Assembly: GCA_017466365.1 (NCBI GenBank)
Contig: JAFTUG010000016.1
Coordinates: forward strand, 124,001-188,000
From: Clostridia bacterium
GTDB lineage: Bacteria; Bacillota; Clostridia; Oscillospirales; Acutalibacteraceae
Direction: 5' to 3'
DNA: 64,000 nt
This document shows positions 7,679 through 16,509 of this stretch, in pieces. How positions within the stretch are numbered: the stretch's first letter is position 1; each line of letters opens with the position of its first letter. The notes under the pieces were generated by a model. That model was not told the DNA's origin, made no database searches, and saw only the letters and a program-made list of their open reading frames with translations. Position numbers and translations under genes: made by a program.

Positions 7679-8452
7679 TTATTCGCTGATCTCGGGAGGG
7701 TCGATTTTTCCTATAACGTTTTTGATATTGCCTCTTGCGGTCTGAATTCTTTCAAGGCTGGTTGCGATTGCTTCGTCGGCGGTTTTCATAATATCCTCAA
7801 CGAAATCGCCTGCTGCCATTCTGATTTCTGCAGACCACTTGTTTGCTTTGTCGATAGCCTCATCGGAGCGGCGTCTTGCATCCTCAATAGTTCTTTCAGC
7901 CTGCTCTGCTGCTGCATTGACGATGTTTTCAGCCTGTGCCTTTGCGCCTGCAATTGTTGAAGCAGCTTCTTCCTGTGCGGCAAGAGAAATCGATTCTGCA
8001 GTTGCCTTTGACTGGATAACGATTTCGCTGCTGTCTACCATAGCTGCAGCTTCAAGCTGGGCATTTGCTCTGATGATTTTTGCATCCTCGTTGGCGGTGT
8101 TGATAATCTGCTTTGCCTGTGCTTCCGCCTCTGCAACCTTACTCTTTGAATAATCCTCTGTTTTAAGAACGAGGGCTCTGACCTTATCTTCTGCGGTTGA
8201 AATGAGAGCTCTTGATTTTTCCTGCGCACCTGTTACGGCAGCAACAGCTTCATTCTTTGCTTTAACAAGAAGGTTGTTTCTGTCTGCAACGATTGCTCTT
8301 GCCTGTGTAATTTCATTCGGAAGGTTAAGTCTGATATCTTCAATAATAGTTCTGATTGCGTTTGCATCAACGCCTGTTTTGTTCGACAGAGGAACCTTTG
8401 AACCTGCCTCTAAAACATCTTCAATCTGGTCAAGTAAATTTTCAATGTTCAT
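7679..8452 (-). CDS. conserved coiled-coil protein of unknown function
   Basis: A 257-residue, Ala/Glu/Lys-rich protein predicted to be almost wholly helical, with heptad-like repeats (AEAQAKQIINTANEDAKIIRANAQLEAAAM; AAAEQAERTIEDARRRSDEAIDKANK). There are no membrane segments and no signal peptide. Such sequences are often labelled as ATP-synthase subunit B/H-like because of the coiled coil, but there is no real evidence for that role. It overlaps coaD by four bases (ATGA), so the two are translationally coupled. DivIVA-like or scaffold roles are possible. Confidence 0.75.
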   Translation of the reverse strand: MNIENLLDQIEDVLEAGSKVPLSNKTGVDANAIRTIIEDIRLNLPNEITQARAIVADRNNLLVKAKNEAVAAVTGAQEKSRALISTAEDKVRALVLKTEDYSKSKVAEAEAQAKQIINTANEDAKIIRANAQLEAAAMVDSSEIVIQSKATAESISLAAQEEAASTIAGAKAQAENIVNAAAEQAERTIEDARRRSDEAIDKANKWSAEIRMAAGDFVEDIMKTADEAIATSLERIQTARGNIKNVIGKIDPPEISE

Positions 8453-8949
8453 TTTGAAAACCTGTTCCTTTCTTTGATTCTTTTTATAATGTCATCGCAT
8501 ACTTCTGCGGGAACAAATTCGCTGATATCTCCGCCGAATTCGCAAACCTGCTTAACTACGCTGGATGAAAGATACATATTTTCTGCATTTGCGGTGAGAA
8601 ATACGGTTTCAAGCTCGGGATTGAGCTTTTTATTTGTCAATGCCTGCTGGAATTCGTATTCAAAATCCGAAACCGCACGCAGACCCTTTACAACAGCACA
8701 TGCGCCCTTTTCGTTTGCATATTCAGCAAGCAGACCGCCGTGCATATCTATTTCGATATTGTCTATGTCCGTAAGGCTGCGCTTTAAAAGCTCAACCCTT
8801 TCTTCAACGGTAAAATAACCTTCGGGCTTGTGATAATTAATCATCACAACAACAATAACCTTGTCAAAAAGCTTTGCCGCACGGTGGATAATATCGATAT
8901 GTCCGATCGTTACGGGGTCAAAGCTGCCGGGACAAATTGCTATTTTCAT
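8449..8949 (-). CDS. coaD: phosphopantetheine adenylyltransferase
   Basis: Transfers AMP from ATP to 4'-phosphopantetheine, making dephospho-CoA in coenzyme A synthesis. At 166 residues it is a standard length. The nucleotidyltransferase motif PGSFDPVTIGHIDII (with the TxGH His) is at residues 7-21. The substrate-binding KGLRAVSDFEYEFQQA and the C-terminal YLSSSVVKQVCEFGGD(I) (ISSS/T motif variant) are present. It lies between rsmD and the coiled-coil gene; the rsmD-coaD pairing is the common Firmicutes arrangement. Confidence 0.96.
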   Translation of the reverse strand: MKIAICPGSFDPVTIGHIDIIHRAAKLFDKVIVVVMINYHKPEGYFTVEERVELLKRSLTDIDNIEIDMHGGLLAEYANEKGACAVVKGLRAVSDFEYEFQQALTNKKLNPELETVFLTANAENMYLSSSVVKQVCEFGGDISEFVPAEVCDDIIKRIKERNRFSK

Positions 8950-8953
8950 AATA

Positions 8954-9490
8954 TCATACCTTTCGGTAAATAGTAACGGCTACTTTGCTGTACTTATATT
9001 CTTTCTGTTTAACAAGACCGCCGATTTCTTCCTCAAGCTCTTCTCCGAACGGATGCTCGCAAATTACGATGCCGCCTTCAGCGATATGGCTGCCGATTTT
9101 TGCAAGAGCCTTTTGAAGCAGACCGTTGCCGTATGGAGGGTCAAGAAAAGCAACGTCAAAAATCTTATCGGTCATGGTGAGGAATGCTATTGAATCGGTC
9201 TGTGCAACCGATGCGGCAGAATCAAGCTTTGTTTTGGCAAGATTTTCCTTTATAATCTTAACGGCATTTTTATCGGAGTCAACAAAAACCGCACTTTCCG
9301 CGCCTCTGCTGATTGCCTCTATGCCGAGCTGACCGGAGCCTGCAAATAAATCAAGAATGCGTCTGCCTTCAATTTCAAACTGGATTGCGCTGAAAACGGC
9401 TTCCTTGACCTTATCTGTGGTAGGTCTGACGTTATCTCCCTCGAGTGTTTTGAGGGTCATGCCTCTTGCCGAACCTGTAATTACTCTCAT
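8954..9490 (-). CDS. rsmD: 16S rRNA (guanine966-N2)-methyltransferase
   Basis: Methylates G966 of 16S rRNA using SAM. A 178-residue Rossmann methyltransferase: N-terminal MRVITGSARG, the RPTTDKVKEAVFSAI block, SAM-binding LDLFAGSGQLGIEAISRGA, acidic VFVDSDKNA, and the catalytic DPPYGNGL. A GGAGG site precedes the start. It lies 4 bases upstream of coaD in the same operon. Confidence 0.96.
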   Translation of the reverse strand: MRVITGSARGMTLKTLEGDNVRPTTDKVKEAVFSAIQFEIEGRRILDLFAGSGQLGIEAISRGAESAVFVDSDKNAVKIIKENLAKTKLDSAASVAQTDSIAFLTMTDKIFDVAFLDPPYGNGLLQKALAKIGSHIAEGGIVICEHPFGEELEEEIGGLVKQKEYKYSKVAVTIYRKV

Positions 9491-9584
9491 CTGAATCCTC
9501 CGCAGGTAATATATATTTATTATCTCATTATTTATAAACGAATGTCAAGATAAAATGTTAATAAAAGGAAAAAAAGTTACAAAA

Positions 9585-11432
9585 TTAATCATCTTTGTCT
9601 GTATTTTGACCGTGAAACGCCTCAAAAACCGCTTTTGCTGCATTTTTGTTCATGCCTTTTACAGAGGCGAGTTCATCAATGCTTGCCTGCGAAACAGCTT
9701 TGACCGTTTTGAAATGCTTCAAAAGAGCCTTGCATCTGCTTTCTCCTATGCCCTCTATTGAGGTGAGGGTTGAAGAAAGAGAAGCTTTTTTTCTTCGGCT
9801 TCTGTGGTACTCGATTGAAAAACGGTGTACCTCTTCCTGAATGGTGGAAACGAGCGTGAAAGCTGCTCTTTTTGAAGTAAGAGAAAGCTCGTCGCCCGAG
9901 CATGCAATCGCTCTTGTGCGGTGGTGGGAATCCTTGACCATGCCGAAAAGAGGAATGTTGAGATTATATTTATCAAGCACGGGTTTAACAGCATTTACCT
10001 GACCGCTGCCGCCGTCAAGCAAAATCAAATCGGGAAGTCTGCCGAAGCCTTCTCCCGTATCTTTTTCTTCAAAATACCGAAGTATTCTTCTTTCTATAAC
10101 CTCTGCCATTGAAGCATAGTCATCCTGACCCGAAAATCCCTTTATTGCAAATCTGCGGTAAGCTTTTTTATAAGGCATGCCGCTTTTGAAAACAACCATG
10201 CCCGCAACATTTTCGCTGCCTGCGGTGTGTGAAATATCGTAAGACTCAATAAATTCGGGTGTTGACTTAAGACCGAGCAGGGTTGCAAGCTCATCGAGAG
10301 CGGCGGTGGTTTTCCCGGCTTTGCCAAGATAGATTCCAAGCTTTTGTGCTGCGTTTGAGCGGCACATTTCAATGAGCGAATGCTGCTCGCCTCTTTGTGG
10401 CAGGGCAATGTTGACCTTGCGTTTTGCAAGCGATGAAAGCCATTCGCAGAGCACCTCGCTGTCCGATACCTCGCCATCAACGGCAATTCTTCTGGGCACA
10501 AAATCACGCATCGAATAATAGCTTCTTATCAGTTCATGCCTTGCCTCGGGCAGATTTTCGGGAGTATCAAAAATAAAATGCTCGCTGTCATAAAGACGTG
10601 AATCCCTGAAACGGATAACAGAAAGGCAAGCCTTGTTTTCCGAGCATACAACGGCAAAAACATCCTGTTCCTCAACGGAAGCTGCAACAACCTTCTGCTT
10701 CTCGTTAACTTTTTTTATGGCATTGATTTTATCCCTGATTTTAGCCGCCTTTTCAAACTCAAGATTTTCCGAGGCTTCAAGCATTTTTTCCGTGAGTGCA
10801 TCTATCGCCTTGCCCGAGCCGTTTATAATAAAATCCAAAGCCTGCTCAATCGCTTCGGCGTGAGCTTTTTCAGTGGTTTTGCCTGCACATGGAGCGGAAC
10901 ATTGTCCGATGAAATAATTGAGGCAGGGGCGGCTTTTGTTATAATCCCTCGGAAAAATCTTTGAGCATTGAGGCAAAAGGAATATTTTTTTTGCCTCATC
11001 GATTGCGTTTGTAATTCCGAATGAATTTGTATACGGTCCGATATATTCCGCACCGTCGTCAAGTCTCTGCTTTACGGCAAGAATGTTTTTCCAGCCGTTT
11101 GATGTAATTTTTATATAATGGTAGCCTTTATCATCTTTTAAAAGAATATTATATTTCGGGGTATGCTGCTTTATAAGCGAGCATTCAAGCACAAGTGCCT
11201 CAAATTCGCTGTCGCACATAATATAGTCAAAATCCTCAACGTTTTCAACCATTTTGCGAACCTTGACGGTGTGGTTATTCTGCGAACCGAAATAGGTGCT
11301 CACTCTGTTTTTGAGAGCCTTTGCCTTGCCTACATATATGATTTCGCCCTTTTTGTTTTTCATAAGGTATACCCCGGGAGTAAGGGGCAGACTCATGGAT
11401 TTTTTGCGAAGATAGGGCATTCTTTCGTTCAT
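9585..11432 (-). CDS. uvrC: excinuclease ABC subunit C
   Basis: Makes both incisions in nucleotide excision repair with UvrA and UvrB. At 615 residues it is of normal length. The GIY-YIG domain (PGVYLMKNKKGEIIYVGKAKALKNRV) is at the N terminus, a Cys cluster (CLNYFIGQCSAPC) near residue 170, the UVR motif near residue 210, the RNase-H-like domain (ESYDISHTAG...LLDGGSGQVNA), and C-terminal helix-hairpin-helix repeats. The start at 11432 is set by GGAGGTGACCCCG-ATG; the longer open frame runs through palindromic repeat DNA. Confidence 0.97.
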   Translation of the reverse strand: MNERMPYLRKKSMSLPLTPGVYLMKNKKGEIIYVGKAKALKNRVSTYFGSQNNHTVKVRKMVENVEDFDYIMCDSEFEALVLECSLIKQHTPKYNILLKDDKGYHYIKITSNGWKNILAVKQRLDDGAEYIGPYTNSFGITNAIDEAKKIFLLPQCSKIFPRDYNKSRPCLNYFIGQCSAPCAGKTTEKAHAEAIEQALDFIINGSGKAIDALTEKMLEASENLEFEKAAKIRDKINAIKKVNEKQKVVAASVEEQDVFAVVCSENKACLSVIRFRDSRLYDSEHFIFDTPENLPEARHELIRSYYSMRDFVPRRIAVDGEVSDSEVLCEWLSSLAKRKVNIALPQRGEQHSLIEMCRSNAAQKLGIYLGKAGKTTAALDELATLLGLKSTPEFIESYDISHTAGSENVAGMVVFKSGMPYKKAYRRFAIKGFSGQDDYASMAEVIERRILRYFEEKDTGEGFGRLPDLILLDGGSGQVNAVKPVLDKYNLNIPLFGMVKDSHHRTRAIACSGDELSLTSKRAAFTLVSTIQEEVHRFSIEYHRSRRKKASLSSTLTSIEGIGESRCKALLKHFKTVKAVSQASIDELASVKGMNKNAAKAVFEAFHGQNTDKDD

Positions 11433-11442
11433 CGGGGTCACC

Positions 11443-11512
11443 TCCGTTGCTTCACTTCGTGAAGCAGTGATATACGCCTGCGGCGAGTTAATGACGGGTT
11501 TCACCCGTACCC
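11443..11512. repeat. chain of short palindromes upstream of uvrC
   Basis: GCTTCAC-ttc-GTGAAGC, CGCCTGCGGCG and ACGGGTTTCACCCGT follow one another, with GTGATATA between the first two. The arrangement resembles the chain at 48950-49050 (GATATA spacers between small palindromes). No gene function is seen. Confidence 0.6.
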
Positions 11513-11550
11513 TTTATATTATACCTTTATATATTGATTTATGCAAGTGT

Positions 11551-11588
11551 AATATTGTTGTTGCAATATTCGCAAATAATGTTATAAT
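11551..11588 (+). promoter_or_regulatory. sigma-A promoter of the beta-helix gene
   Basis: The -35 TTGCAA (11561-11566) and -10 TATAAT (11583-11588) have a 16-base spacer. A perfect inverted repeat AATATTG-ttgttg-CAATATT (11551-11570) covers the -35 box and could be an operator. Confidence 0.6.
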
Positions 11589-11614
11589 TTAAGAAAAACA
11601 AAGTTGGTGGAATT

Positions 11615-12733
11615 ATGAAAAAAGGAATTTCGGTTTTACTTGCGGCAATTATGTTTTTAACTGCTTTTCAGTTAACGGTATTTGCAGAAGATATTGTTAA
11701 AAATTATCTTGTTGTAACGGATTATTTTGCGGTGAATTCAGGTGAGGATGTTTCGACTGAAATTCAGAATATCATTGACTCGAATCCCAACAGAACAATA
11801 TATTTTCCCGATGGCGAATATCTTGTTTCACAGCCGATTTTAACCCCTGCAAATCCCCGCAAGAGTGTTTCTCTTGAGCTTTCGGATTTTGCCGTAATCA
11901 AAGCGGTCGGAGAGTGGCAGAAGGGCGAGGCTGTTATTCAGCTCGGCGGAAAGGAACCGTATAATGACACCCATACCAACGGAAGCAACTATGCAATTGA
12001 CGGCGGAATTGTTGACGGAAGCGGCGTTGCGAACGGTGTTTCGGTAAACAGCGGCAGAGAAACCGCAATAAGGAATGTTTCAATAAAAAACACCGTTGTC
12101 GGCATTCATATCATGTACGGTGCAAACAGCGGGTCTGCTGATGCGGATATAACAGGCTGCAATATCATCGGTACGGGCAGAACCGATTCCGTCGGCATTC
12201 TTGTTGAAGGCTTTGACAACACAATAACAAATGTCAGAATTGGCAATATTTTTACGGGCGTTCATCTCAAGGGTTCGGGCAATATGCTTCGCAATGTTCA
12301 CCCGCTCTATTATTCGGATTATACAGATTATCAGAACAGCTGCGGTTTCCTTGATGAAAGCGGCAACAACTGGTTTGACTATTGCTACAGTGACCAATTT
12401 GCAATAGGCTTCAGAACAACGGGTTATGCAGCAGGCATTTATAACAATTGCTTCTGCTACTGGTATTCGCCCGATAAGGATAGACATACCGCATTCAAGG
12501 CAGACAAGGGATTCAACTCAACCCTCACCAATTTCAAGGCAGATTTCAAGAGCGAAACCCCTGAAAATGTTGTTCTTGATGTGGGTGCATTTGACGGCAC
12601 GGGCAAAATCGAGAATCTTTCAACCAATACAAATGCGGTTACGGATTTTACTTATCTCGCTTATGAAGAGGATGCAAGCTTGTTTGAAAGAATTTATGGC
12701 TTTTTCTTCCTTATTTTCGGTTTAATTAAGTGA
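11615..12733 (+). CDS. exported beta-helix (pectate-lyase-superfamily-like) protein
   Basis: A 372-residue exported protein. Residues 1-25 form a signal peptide ending AFQLTVFAED. The segment TEIQNIIDSNPNRTIYFPDGEYLV is the typical entry strand of pectate-lyase-superfamily right-handed beta-helices, followed by repeating strands (GIVDGSGVANGVSVNSGRETAIRNVSIKNTVVGIHI). No catalytic residues of a known lyase or GH28 enzyme can be identified, so binding versus enzymatic function is open. It ends in a Phe-rich amphipathic tail (SLFERIYGFFFLIFGLIK) like that of the LRR protein at 2751. It has its own promoter and lies upstream of rpsF. Confidence 0.75.
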   Translation: MKKGISVLLAAIMFLTAFQLTVFAEDIVKNYLVVTDYFAVNSGEDVSTEIQNIIDSNPNRTIYFPDGEYLVSQPILTPANPRKSVSLELSDFAVIKAVGEWQKGEAVIQLGGKEPYNDTHTNGSNYAIDGGIVDGSGVANGVSVNSGRETAIRNVSIKNTVVGIHIMYGANSGSADADITGCNIIGTGRTDSVGILVEGFDNTITNVRIGNIFTGVHLKGSGNMLRNVHPLYYSDYTDYQNSCGFLDESGNNWFDYCYSDQFAIGFRTTGYAAGIYNNCFCYWYSPDKDRHTAFKADKGFNSTLTNFKADFKSETPENVVLDVGAFDGTGKIENLSTNTNAVTDFTYLAYEEDASLFERIYGFFFLIFGLIK

Positions 12734-12740
12734 AAAAGCC

Positions 12741-12769
12741 TTGACAATTCAATATTATTCTGTTAAAAT
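12741..12769 (+). promoter_or_regulatory. sigma-A promoter of rpsF-ssb-rpsR
   Basis: TTGACA (12741-12746) and TAAAAT (12764-12769) with a 17-base spacer, 96 bases upstream of the rpsF start. Confidence 0.85.
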
Positions 12770-12816
12770 AATAAACCGCTGCGATAAGCAGCAGGATTAA
12801 AACAAATTTTTATTCC

Positions 12817-12840
12817 TTGCCACGGATGCACCGTGGCCAA
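12817..12840 (+). promoter_or_regulatory. rpsF leader hairpin, possible S6:S18 autoregulatory element
   Basis: CCACGG (12820-12825) pairs with CCGTGG (12831-12836), and the flanks TTG and CAA extend the stem around a bulged C. It lies between the promoter and the rpsF ribosome binding site. S6:S18 leader motifs with an exposed CCG are known upstream of rpsF in many bacteria; whether this hairpin is one is inference. Confidence 0.4.
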
Positions 12841-12864
12841 AGACCAGAAGGAGGTGCTTTAAGA

Positions 12865-13155
12865 ATGTCAGCAAACATCAGCTATGAGACAATGATGGTT
12901 TTTTCAGTTGCCAACGGTGAAGAAGCTGTTCAGCCTCTCATGGAGAAATTCAAGGCTATGATTGAAGCTAACGGCACTCTTGAGAGCGTTGATGAATGGG
13001 GCAAGCGTAAGCTCGCATACCTTATCAACGACGAAGCAGAGGGCTACTATGTTCTCTTCAATTATCAGGCAACACCTGAATTTCCCGCAGAGCTCGACCG
13101 TGTTGTTAAGATCACAGACGGCGTGCTTCGTTCACTCATTGTCAAGAAGAACTAA
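12865..13155 (+). CDS. rpsF: 30S ribosomal protein S6
   Basis: A component of the small-subunit platform, partner of S18. It has 96 residues: SYETMMVFSVANGEEAVQPLMEKFKAMIEANG, then EWGKRKLAYLINDEAEGYYVLFNYQA, which is the conserved S6 core, and LRSLIVKKN at the end. The start is the ATG at 12865 after GGAGGTGCTTTAAGA; an upstream in-frame TTG lies inside the leader hairpin. First gene of the classic rpsF-ssb-rpsR operon. Confidence 0.97.
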   Translation: MSANISYETMMVFSVANGEEAVQPLMEKFKAMIEANGTLESVDEWGKRKLAYLINDEAEGYYVLFNYQATPEFPAELDRVVKITDGVLRSLIVKKN

Positions 13156-13167
13156 GGAGGTCGCAAA

Positions 13168-13614
13168 ATGTTAAACAATGCCGTAATTATGGGCAGACTT
13201 GTTGCAGACCCCGAGCTTCGCACTACAGGAAGCGGTATTTCCGTTTTATCCTTCACTGTTGCCGTTGACAGAGGCTTTGTCCGTCAGGGTGAAGAACGTC
13301 AGGCAGATTTCATTGACATTATTGCTTGGAGACAGACTGCTGAATTCGTCAGCAAATATTTCCGCAAGGGTTCAATGATAGCTGTTCAGGGACGCATCCA
13401 GACCAGAACCTATGATGACAGAAACGGCAATAAGAGAAAGGCTGTTGAAATTGTTGCAGATAACGTAAGTTTCTGCGGCTCAAAGAATGAATCGGGCGGC
13501 GGCTCTTCCTATTCAAGAGAAGACAGCTACGCAGCTGCACAGCCTGCTCCCTCATATTCAACTGCCGATGAAGGAGATTTCAAGGAAATCCCCGAAGACG
13601 ACCTTCCGTTTTAA
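13168..13614 (+). CDS. ssb: single-stranded DNA-binding protein
   Basis: Coats single-stranded DNA in replication and repair and recruits partners. It has 148 residues: an OB fold (MLNNAVIMGRLVADPELRTT, FIDIIAWRQTAEFVSKYFRKGSMIAVQGRIQTR), then a Ser/Gly-rich linker and the acidic tip EIPEDDLPF, the conserved protein-interaction tail. Sits between rpsF and rpsR with GGAGG upstream. Confidence 0.97.
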   Translation: MLNNAVIMGRLVADPELRTTGSGISVLSFTVAVDRGFVRQGEERQADFIDIIAWRQTAEFVSKYFRKGSMIAVQGRIQTRTYDDRNGNKRKAVEIVADNVSFCGSKNESGGGSSYSREDSYAAAQPAPSYSTADEGDFKEIPEDDLPF

Positions 13615-13652
13615 GGTCGTGCCAAACTGAAACTGAAAAGGAGGTTTAATCC

Positions 13653-13898
13653 ATGGCTTACGATAAGAGCGACAGAAGACCCAACAAGAAGGGTCGCAGA
13701 AAGGTTTGCGCTTTCTGCGTTGAAAAAGTTGAATGCATCGATTATAAGGATGTTAACAAGCTCAATAAGTTCACTTCAGACAGAGCAAAGATTCTTCCCC
13801 GTCGTGTAACAGGTACTTGCGCTAAGCATCAGCGTGAACTCACCACAGCTATTAAGCGTGCACGTCAGATTGCTCTTCTTCCTTACACAAGTGACTGA
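13653..13898 (+). CDS. rpsR: 30S ribosomal protein S18
   Basis: Small-subunit protein that binds with S6. It has 81 residues with the conserved [29 protein letters not shown] and [33 protein letters not shown]. The cysteines CAFC..C..C indicate a zinc-binding (C+) form. Last gene of the operon; a terminator follows after 55 bases. Confidence 0.97.
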   Translation: MAYDKSDRRPNKKGRRKVCAFCVEKVECIDYKDVNKLNKFTSDRAKILPRRVTGTCAKHQRELTTAIKRARQIALLPYTSD

Positions 13899-13953
13899 TA
13901 AAATCGTTTGAGATTTGCTTCACGAAGCGAAGAACAAAAGAAACAAATAAATT

Positions 13954-13989
13954 ACGGCTTGTTTCGGATTTCCGATTCAAGCCGTTTTT
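13954..13989 (+). terminator. rho-independent terminator after rpsR
   Basis: ACGGCTTG / CAAGCCGT with an inner TCGGA/TCCGA pairing, followed by TTTTTG. The flanking AAGAAACAAA and TTTGTTTCTTT can extend the stem. Confidence 0.85.
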
Positions 13990-14080
13990 GTTTCTTTTTA
14001 GCCGCTTTTCCCGACTCGACGTATATCCCATACGCCTTCATCGGGCAAAAGCGGCTTCTTCATCTCCGTGAGAACAAATC

Positions 14081-15229
14081 TCATAACGATTTAAAAATTT
14101 TATTATAAATTCGCTCTGCATTATTGCAGTCGGTATAGTCAAAGTTGAATTCTCTGAATTGGCGGAGCTTTTCTTCGCTTTTTCGGGGATTTTTTATTGC
14201 TTCAATAACATCATCAAAGTTTCTTGCGACATCACCCGGAACATATTTCTCATAATCAAAATAGAATGAACGCTCTTTTTCATATTCTTCAAGGTCAAAT
14301 GCAAAGAATATGCAGGGTTTTGAAAGCAGAGCAAAATCCATGCAGGCGGAGGAATAGTCCGTTATCAGCATATCGCAGATGAGAGTTAAATCTCCGATAT
14401 CATGCCCTTTTGTAACGTCAATCGCACCTTCAACGGGTTTTGACGAATTAATCTGCGGATGAAGCTTTATAAGCAGGCAATATTCATCGCCGAGCTGTGT
14501 GTTGAATGCTTCCATATCAATGTTATCAAGCAGTTTTTTATCCGCATCACCGTTTTCACGGAAGGTCGGTGCATAGAGAATCAGCTTTTTGCCTCTGCAT
14601 TCGGGATGGGCATTGTCAAAAGCTTTCCTGATTTCATCTGTATTTCTTTCAGCCGGAAGAAGGTCAATTCTCGGTGCACCGAGCGGAAGAATTTTCTTTT
14701 CATCAACGCCGAATGCCTCGGAATAAATCGGCACAACGTTCTTGGAGGAGCAAATAACATATGTAAGTTTTTCGGAGCATTTCTTTTCACGAACAGCAAC
14801 ATCATCGGCAAGCGGTGCGGAAAGTCCGAATTTTTTGAATGCACCTTCGGCGTGCCAAAGCTGGGTTATAACCGCTTCGGGGCTGAAATTGAGGTCTGCC
14901 ATCGGCATGAAATTATCGTTGAGGAAAATATATTTTGCCGTTGCAAGTGCTTTTGCCTTTAAAGTGAAAAATCCCGCCGCTTTAAGGCAGGATATAACAA
15001 GGGCTTTGATGCCCGAAAAATCAAGCTGCAAATCCCTTGTTGAAATATTAACGATATCGTATCCGCCGATTTTTTCAATATATGAACGCATAACTCCGAG
15101 TGAGTCCTTTTCGCCGCCGTTATGGGGTGCAACGAAAGCAACTCTGTTTTGCTTCACGGGTAAAATGCGGCAGATGTTGAAAAATACGGCATAGAGAGAA
15201 TAGAAAAGTTTTTTCAAAATTAACACCAA
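14081..15229 (-). CDS. CDP-glycerol/ribitol phosphotransferase family (TagB/TagF-like)
   Basis: Likely adds or polymerises glycerol- or ribitol-phosphate on a lipid-linked wall polymer at the inner face of the membrane. It has about 382 residues. Family marks are LWHAEGAFKKFG, LPLGAPRIDLL, LILYAPTFREN, LLIKLHPQ and the C-terminal LITDYSSACMDFALLSKPCIFFAFDLEEYEKERSFY. The start is uncertain (TTG 15229 or GTG 15226), with no clear ribosome site, and lies 3 bases after the upstream gene, which fits coupling. Last gene of the wall-polymer operon; a paralogue is at 62668. Confidence 0.88.
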   Translation of the reverse strand: MVLILKKLFYSLYAVFFNICRILPVKQNRVAFVAPHNGGEKDSLGVMRSYIEKIGGYDIVNISTRDLQLDFSGIKALVISCLKAAGFFTLKAKALATAKYIFLNDNFMPMADLNFSPEAVITQLWHAEGAFKKFGLSAPLADDVAVREKKCSEKLTYVICSSKNVVPIYSEAFGVDEKKILPLGAPRIDLLPAERNTDEIRKAFDNAHPECRGKKLILYAPTFRENGDADKKLLDNIDMEAFNTQLGDEYCLLIKLHPQINSSKPVEGAIDVTKGHDIGDLTLICDMLITDYSSACMDFALLSKPCIFFAFDLEEYEKERSFYFDYEKYVPGDVARNFDDVIEAIKNPRKSEEKLRQFREFNFDYTDCNNAERIYNKIFKSL

Positions 15230-15232
15230 CGG

Positions 15233-16507
15233 TTATTTTAATTTCAAAAACAATTTTGCACCGAATCCGATGAGGAAATCGGGAAACAAACCGAATTTCG
15301 GAGATTTTTTAAGAAGTGTTACAACCTTGAAAAATCTTGTGTCAAGCGGCTTCTTGCCGTCAAGGTGCAAAACAATCTTACCTTTTGCGGCTTCTTTTGC
15401 AGATGCCGCAAAGCCTTCGGATGAAAGCTGTTTTATGTTTTCTGCATCGGGAAGCTTATCGTTTTTTGCTGTTATAAGCTCAAAAACGGGCATCGACTGC
15501 GAATAAACCGAGTTTATGAATTCCGCCGAGCAGTTTTTTGCAATAATGCTTATGAAAGGATTTCGGGAAATTTCGATTTTATCATAAATCTCATTGCCGA
15601 TATCCTTTTGCACCGTTTCGCATTTTTTGCGTGTTTCCGCACTCATACGGCTTTTCAGCTCACTGCATTTTTGAACAATGAGGCGTACAGTTTCGTTTTC
15701 GGCTCTCCATAAAATACGGTAAAATTCATTTATGAGAGCAGAGTATGTCTTGCATATAATTTCCTGAAGATAATCCTCGGCGTATCCCGCTTTTTCGGCT
15801 GCATCATAAACAATCTGCATTGACTGCAAAAAGTGATTGACAAGCTCCGTGCTTATACTCTGGCTTACCGAAAAGCTTTCTTTCGGGGTGTGGCGGCGAT
15901 ATTTGAACATTGCACCGTAAACACCGATAATCTTCGGATTTTCTTTATAAATGAGCGGCATGGTGAACGCACCGTCTTCGCTGTAGCGCAGTGGAGGAAA
16001 AAGAATTTCGCTGTTTTTGATCATTGCTGTTTTGCAGCACTTGTTGCCGAGCAGAAAATTCCATAAAAGGCGCTTGTCCGAGCAGTCTATGAGTTCTTCT
16101 TTTGCAAGCTCTTCCGCAACGGGATTTATCTGCGTGCCGCCGTATCCGAAGCTGGTTATGCGGCATACAGCCATATCTGCATTGCCCTTTTCAAGTGCAT
16201 TGTAAATATTTTCAAGAGATTCAGGCGAAAAAATATCGTCACTGTCAAGGAAAACGGTGTATTTGCCTTCGGCGTGGTTTATCCCGTTGTTTCTTGCGGC
16301 AGAAACACCCGAATTTTCCTGATAAACAGAAAGTATATTGCTGTTTTTCTTTGCATACTCCGCAATAATATCAGCCGTTTTATCCGTTGAACCGTCATTG
16401 ACAATAATAATCTGAATATCATCAAGCGTTTGATTTTCAAGGCAGTCAAGGGTTTCGGCAAGAAACATTTCGCTGTTGTATGCAGGAATAATAACGGAAA
16501 TTTTCAT
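15233..16507 (-). CDS. family 2 glycosyltransferase
   Basis: Transfers a sugar from a nucleotide donor to a surface polymer. It has 424 residues. GT-A fold marks are ISVIIPAYNSEMFLAETLDCLENQ, IIVNDGSTDKT, SGVSAARNNGINHAEGKYTVFLDSDD (DXD-type DSDD). The C-terminal part (about 230-425) is unassigned. The start ATG at 16507 follows GGGAAAAATAAAC and abuts the tarJ stop. In the wall-polymer operon; the sugar is unknown. Confidence 0.88.
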   Translation of the reverse strand: MKISVIIPAYNSEMFLAETLDCLENQTLDDIQIIIVNDGSTDKTADIIAEYAKKNSNILSVYQENSGVSAARNNGINHAEGKYTVFLDSDDIFSPESLENIYNALEKGNADMAVCRITSFGYGGTQINPVAEELAKEELIDCSDKRLLWNFLLGNKCCKTAMIKNSEILFPPLRYSEDGAFTMPLIYKENPKIIGVYGAMFKYRRHTPKESFSVSQSISTELVNHFLQSMQIVYDAAEKAGYAEDYLQEIICKTYSALINEFYRILWRAENETVRLIVQKCSELKSRMSAETRKKCETVQKDIGNEIYDKIEISRNPFISIIAKNCSAEFINSVYSQSMPVFELITAKNDKLPDAENIKQLSSEGFAASAKEAAKGKIVLHLDGKKPLDTRFFKVVTLLKKSPKFGLFPDFLIGFGAKLFLKLK

Positions 16508-16509
16508 GT

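Noticed and set aside
7679-8452. V-type ATPase subunit
   Set aside because: Only coiled-coil similarity; no ATPase genes around it.
11615-12733. Active pectate lyase
   Set aside because: The beta-helix pattern is clear but no catalytic or calcium-site residues of a lyase family can be identified.
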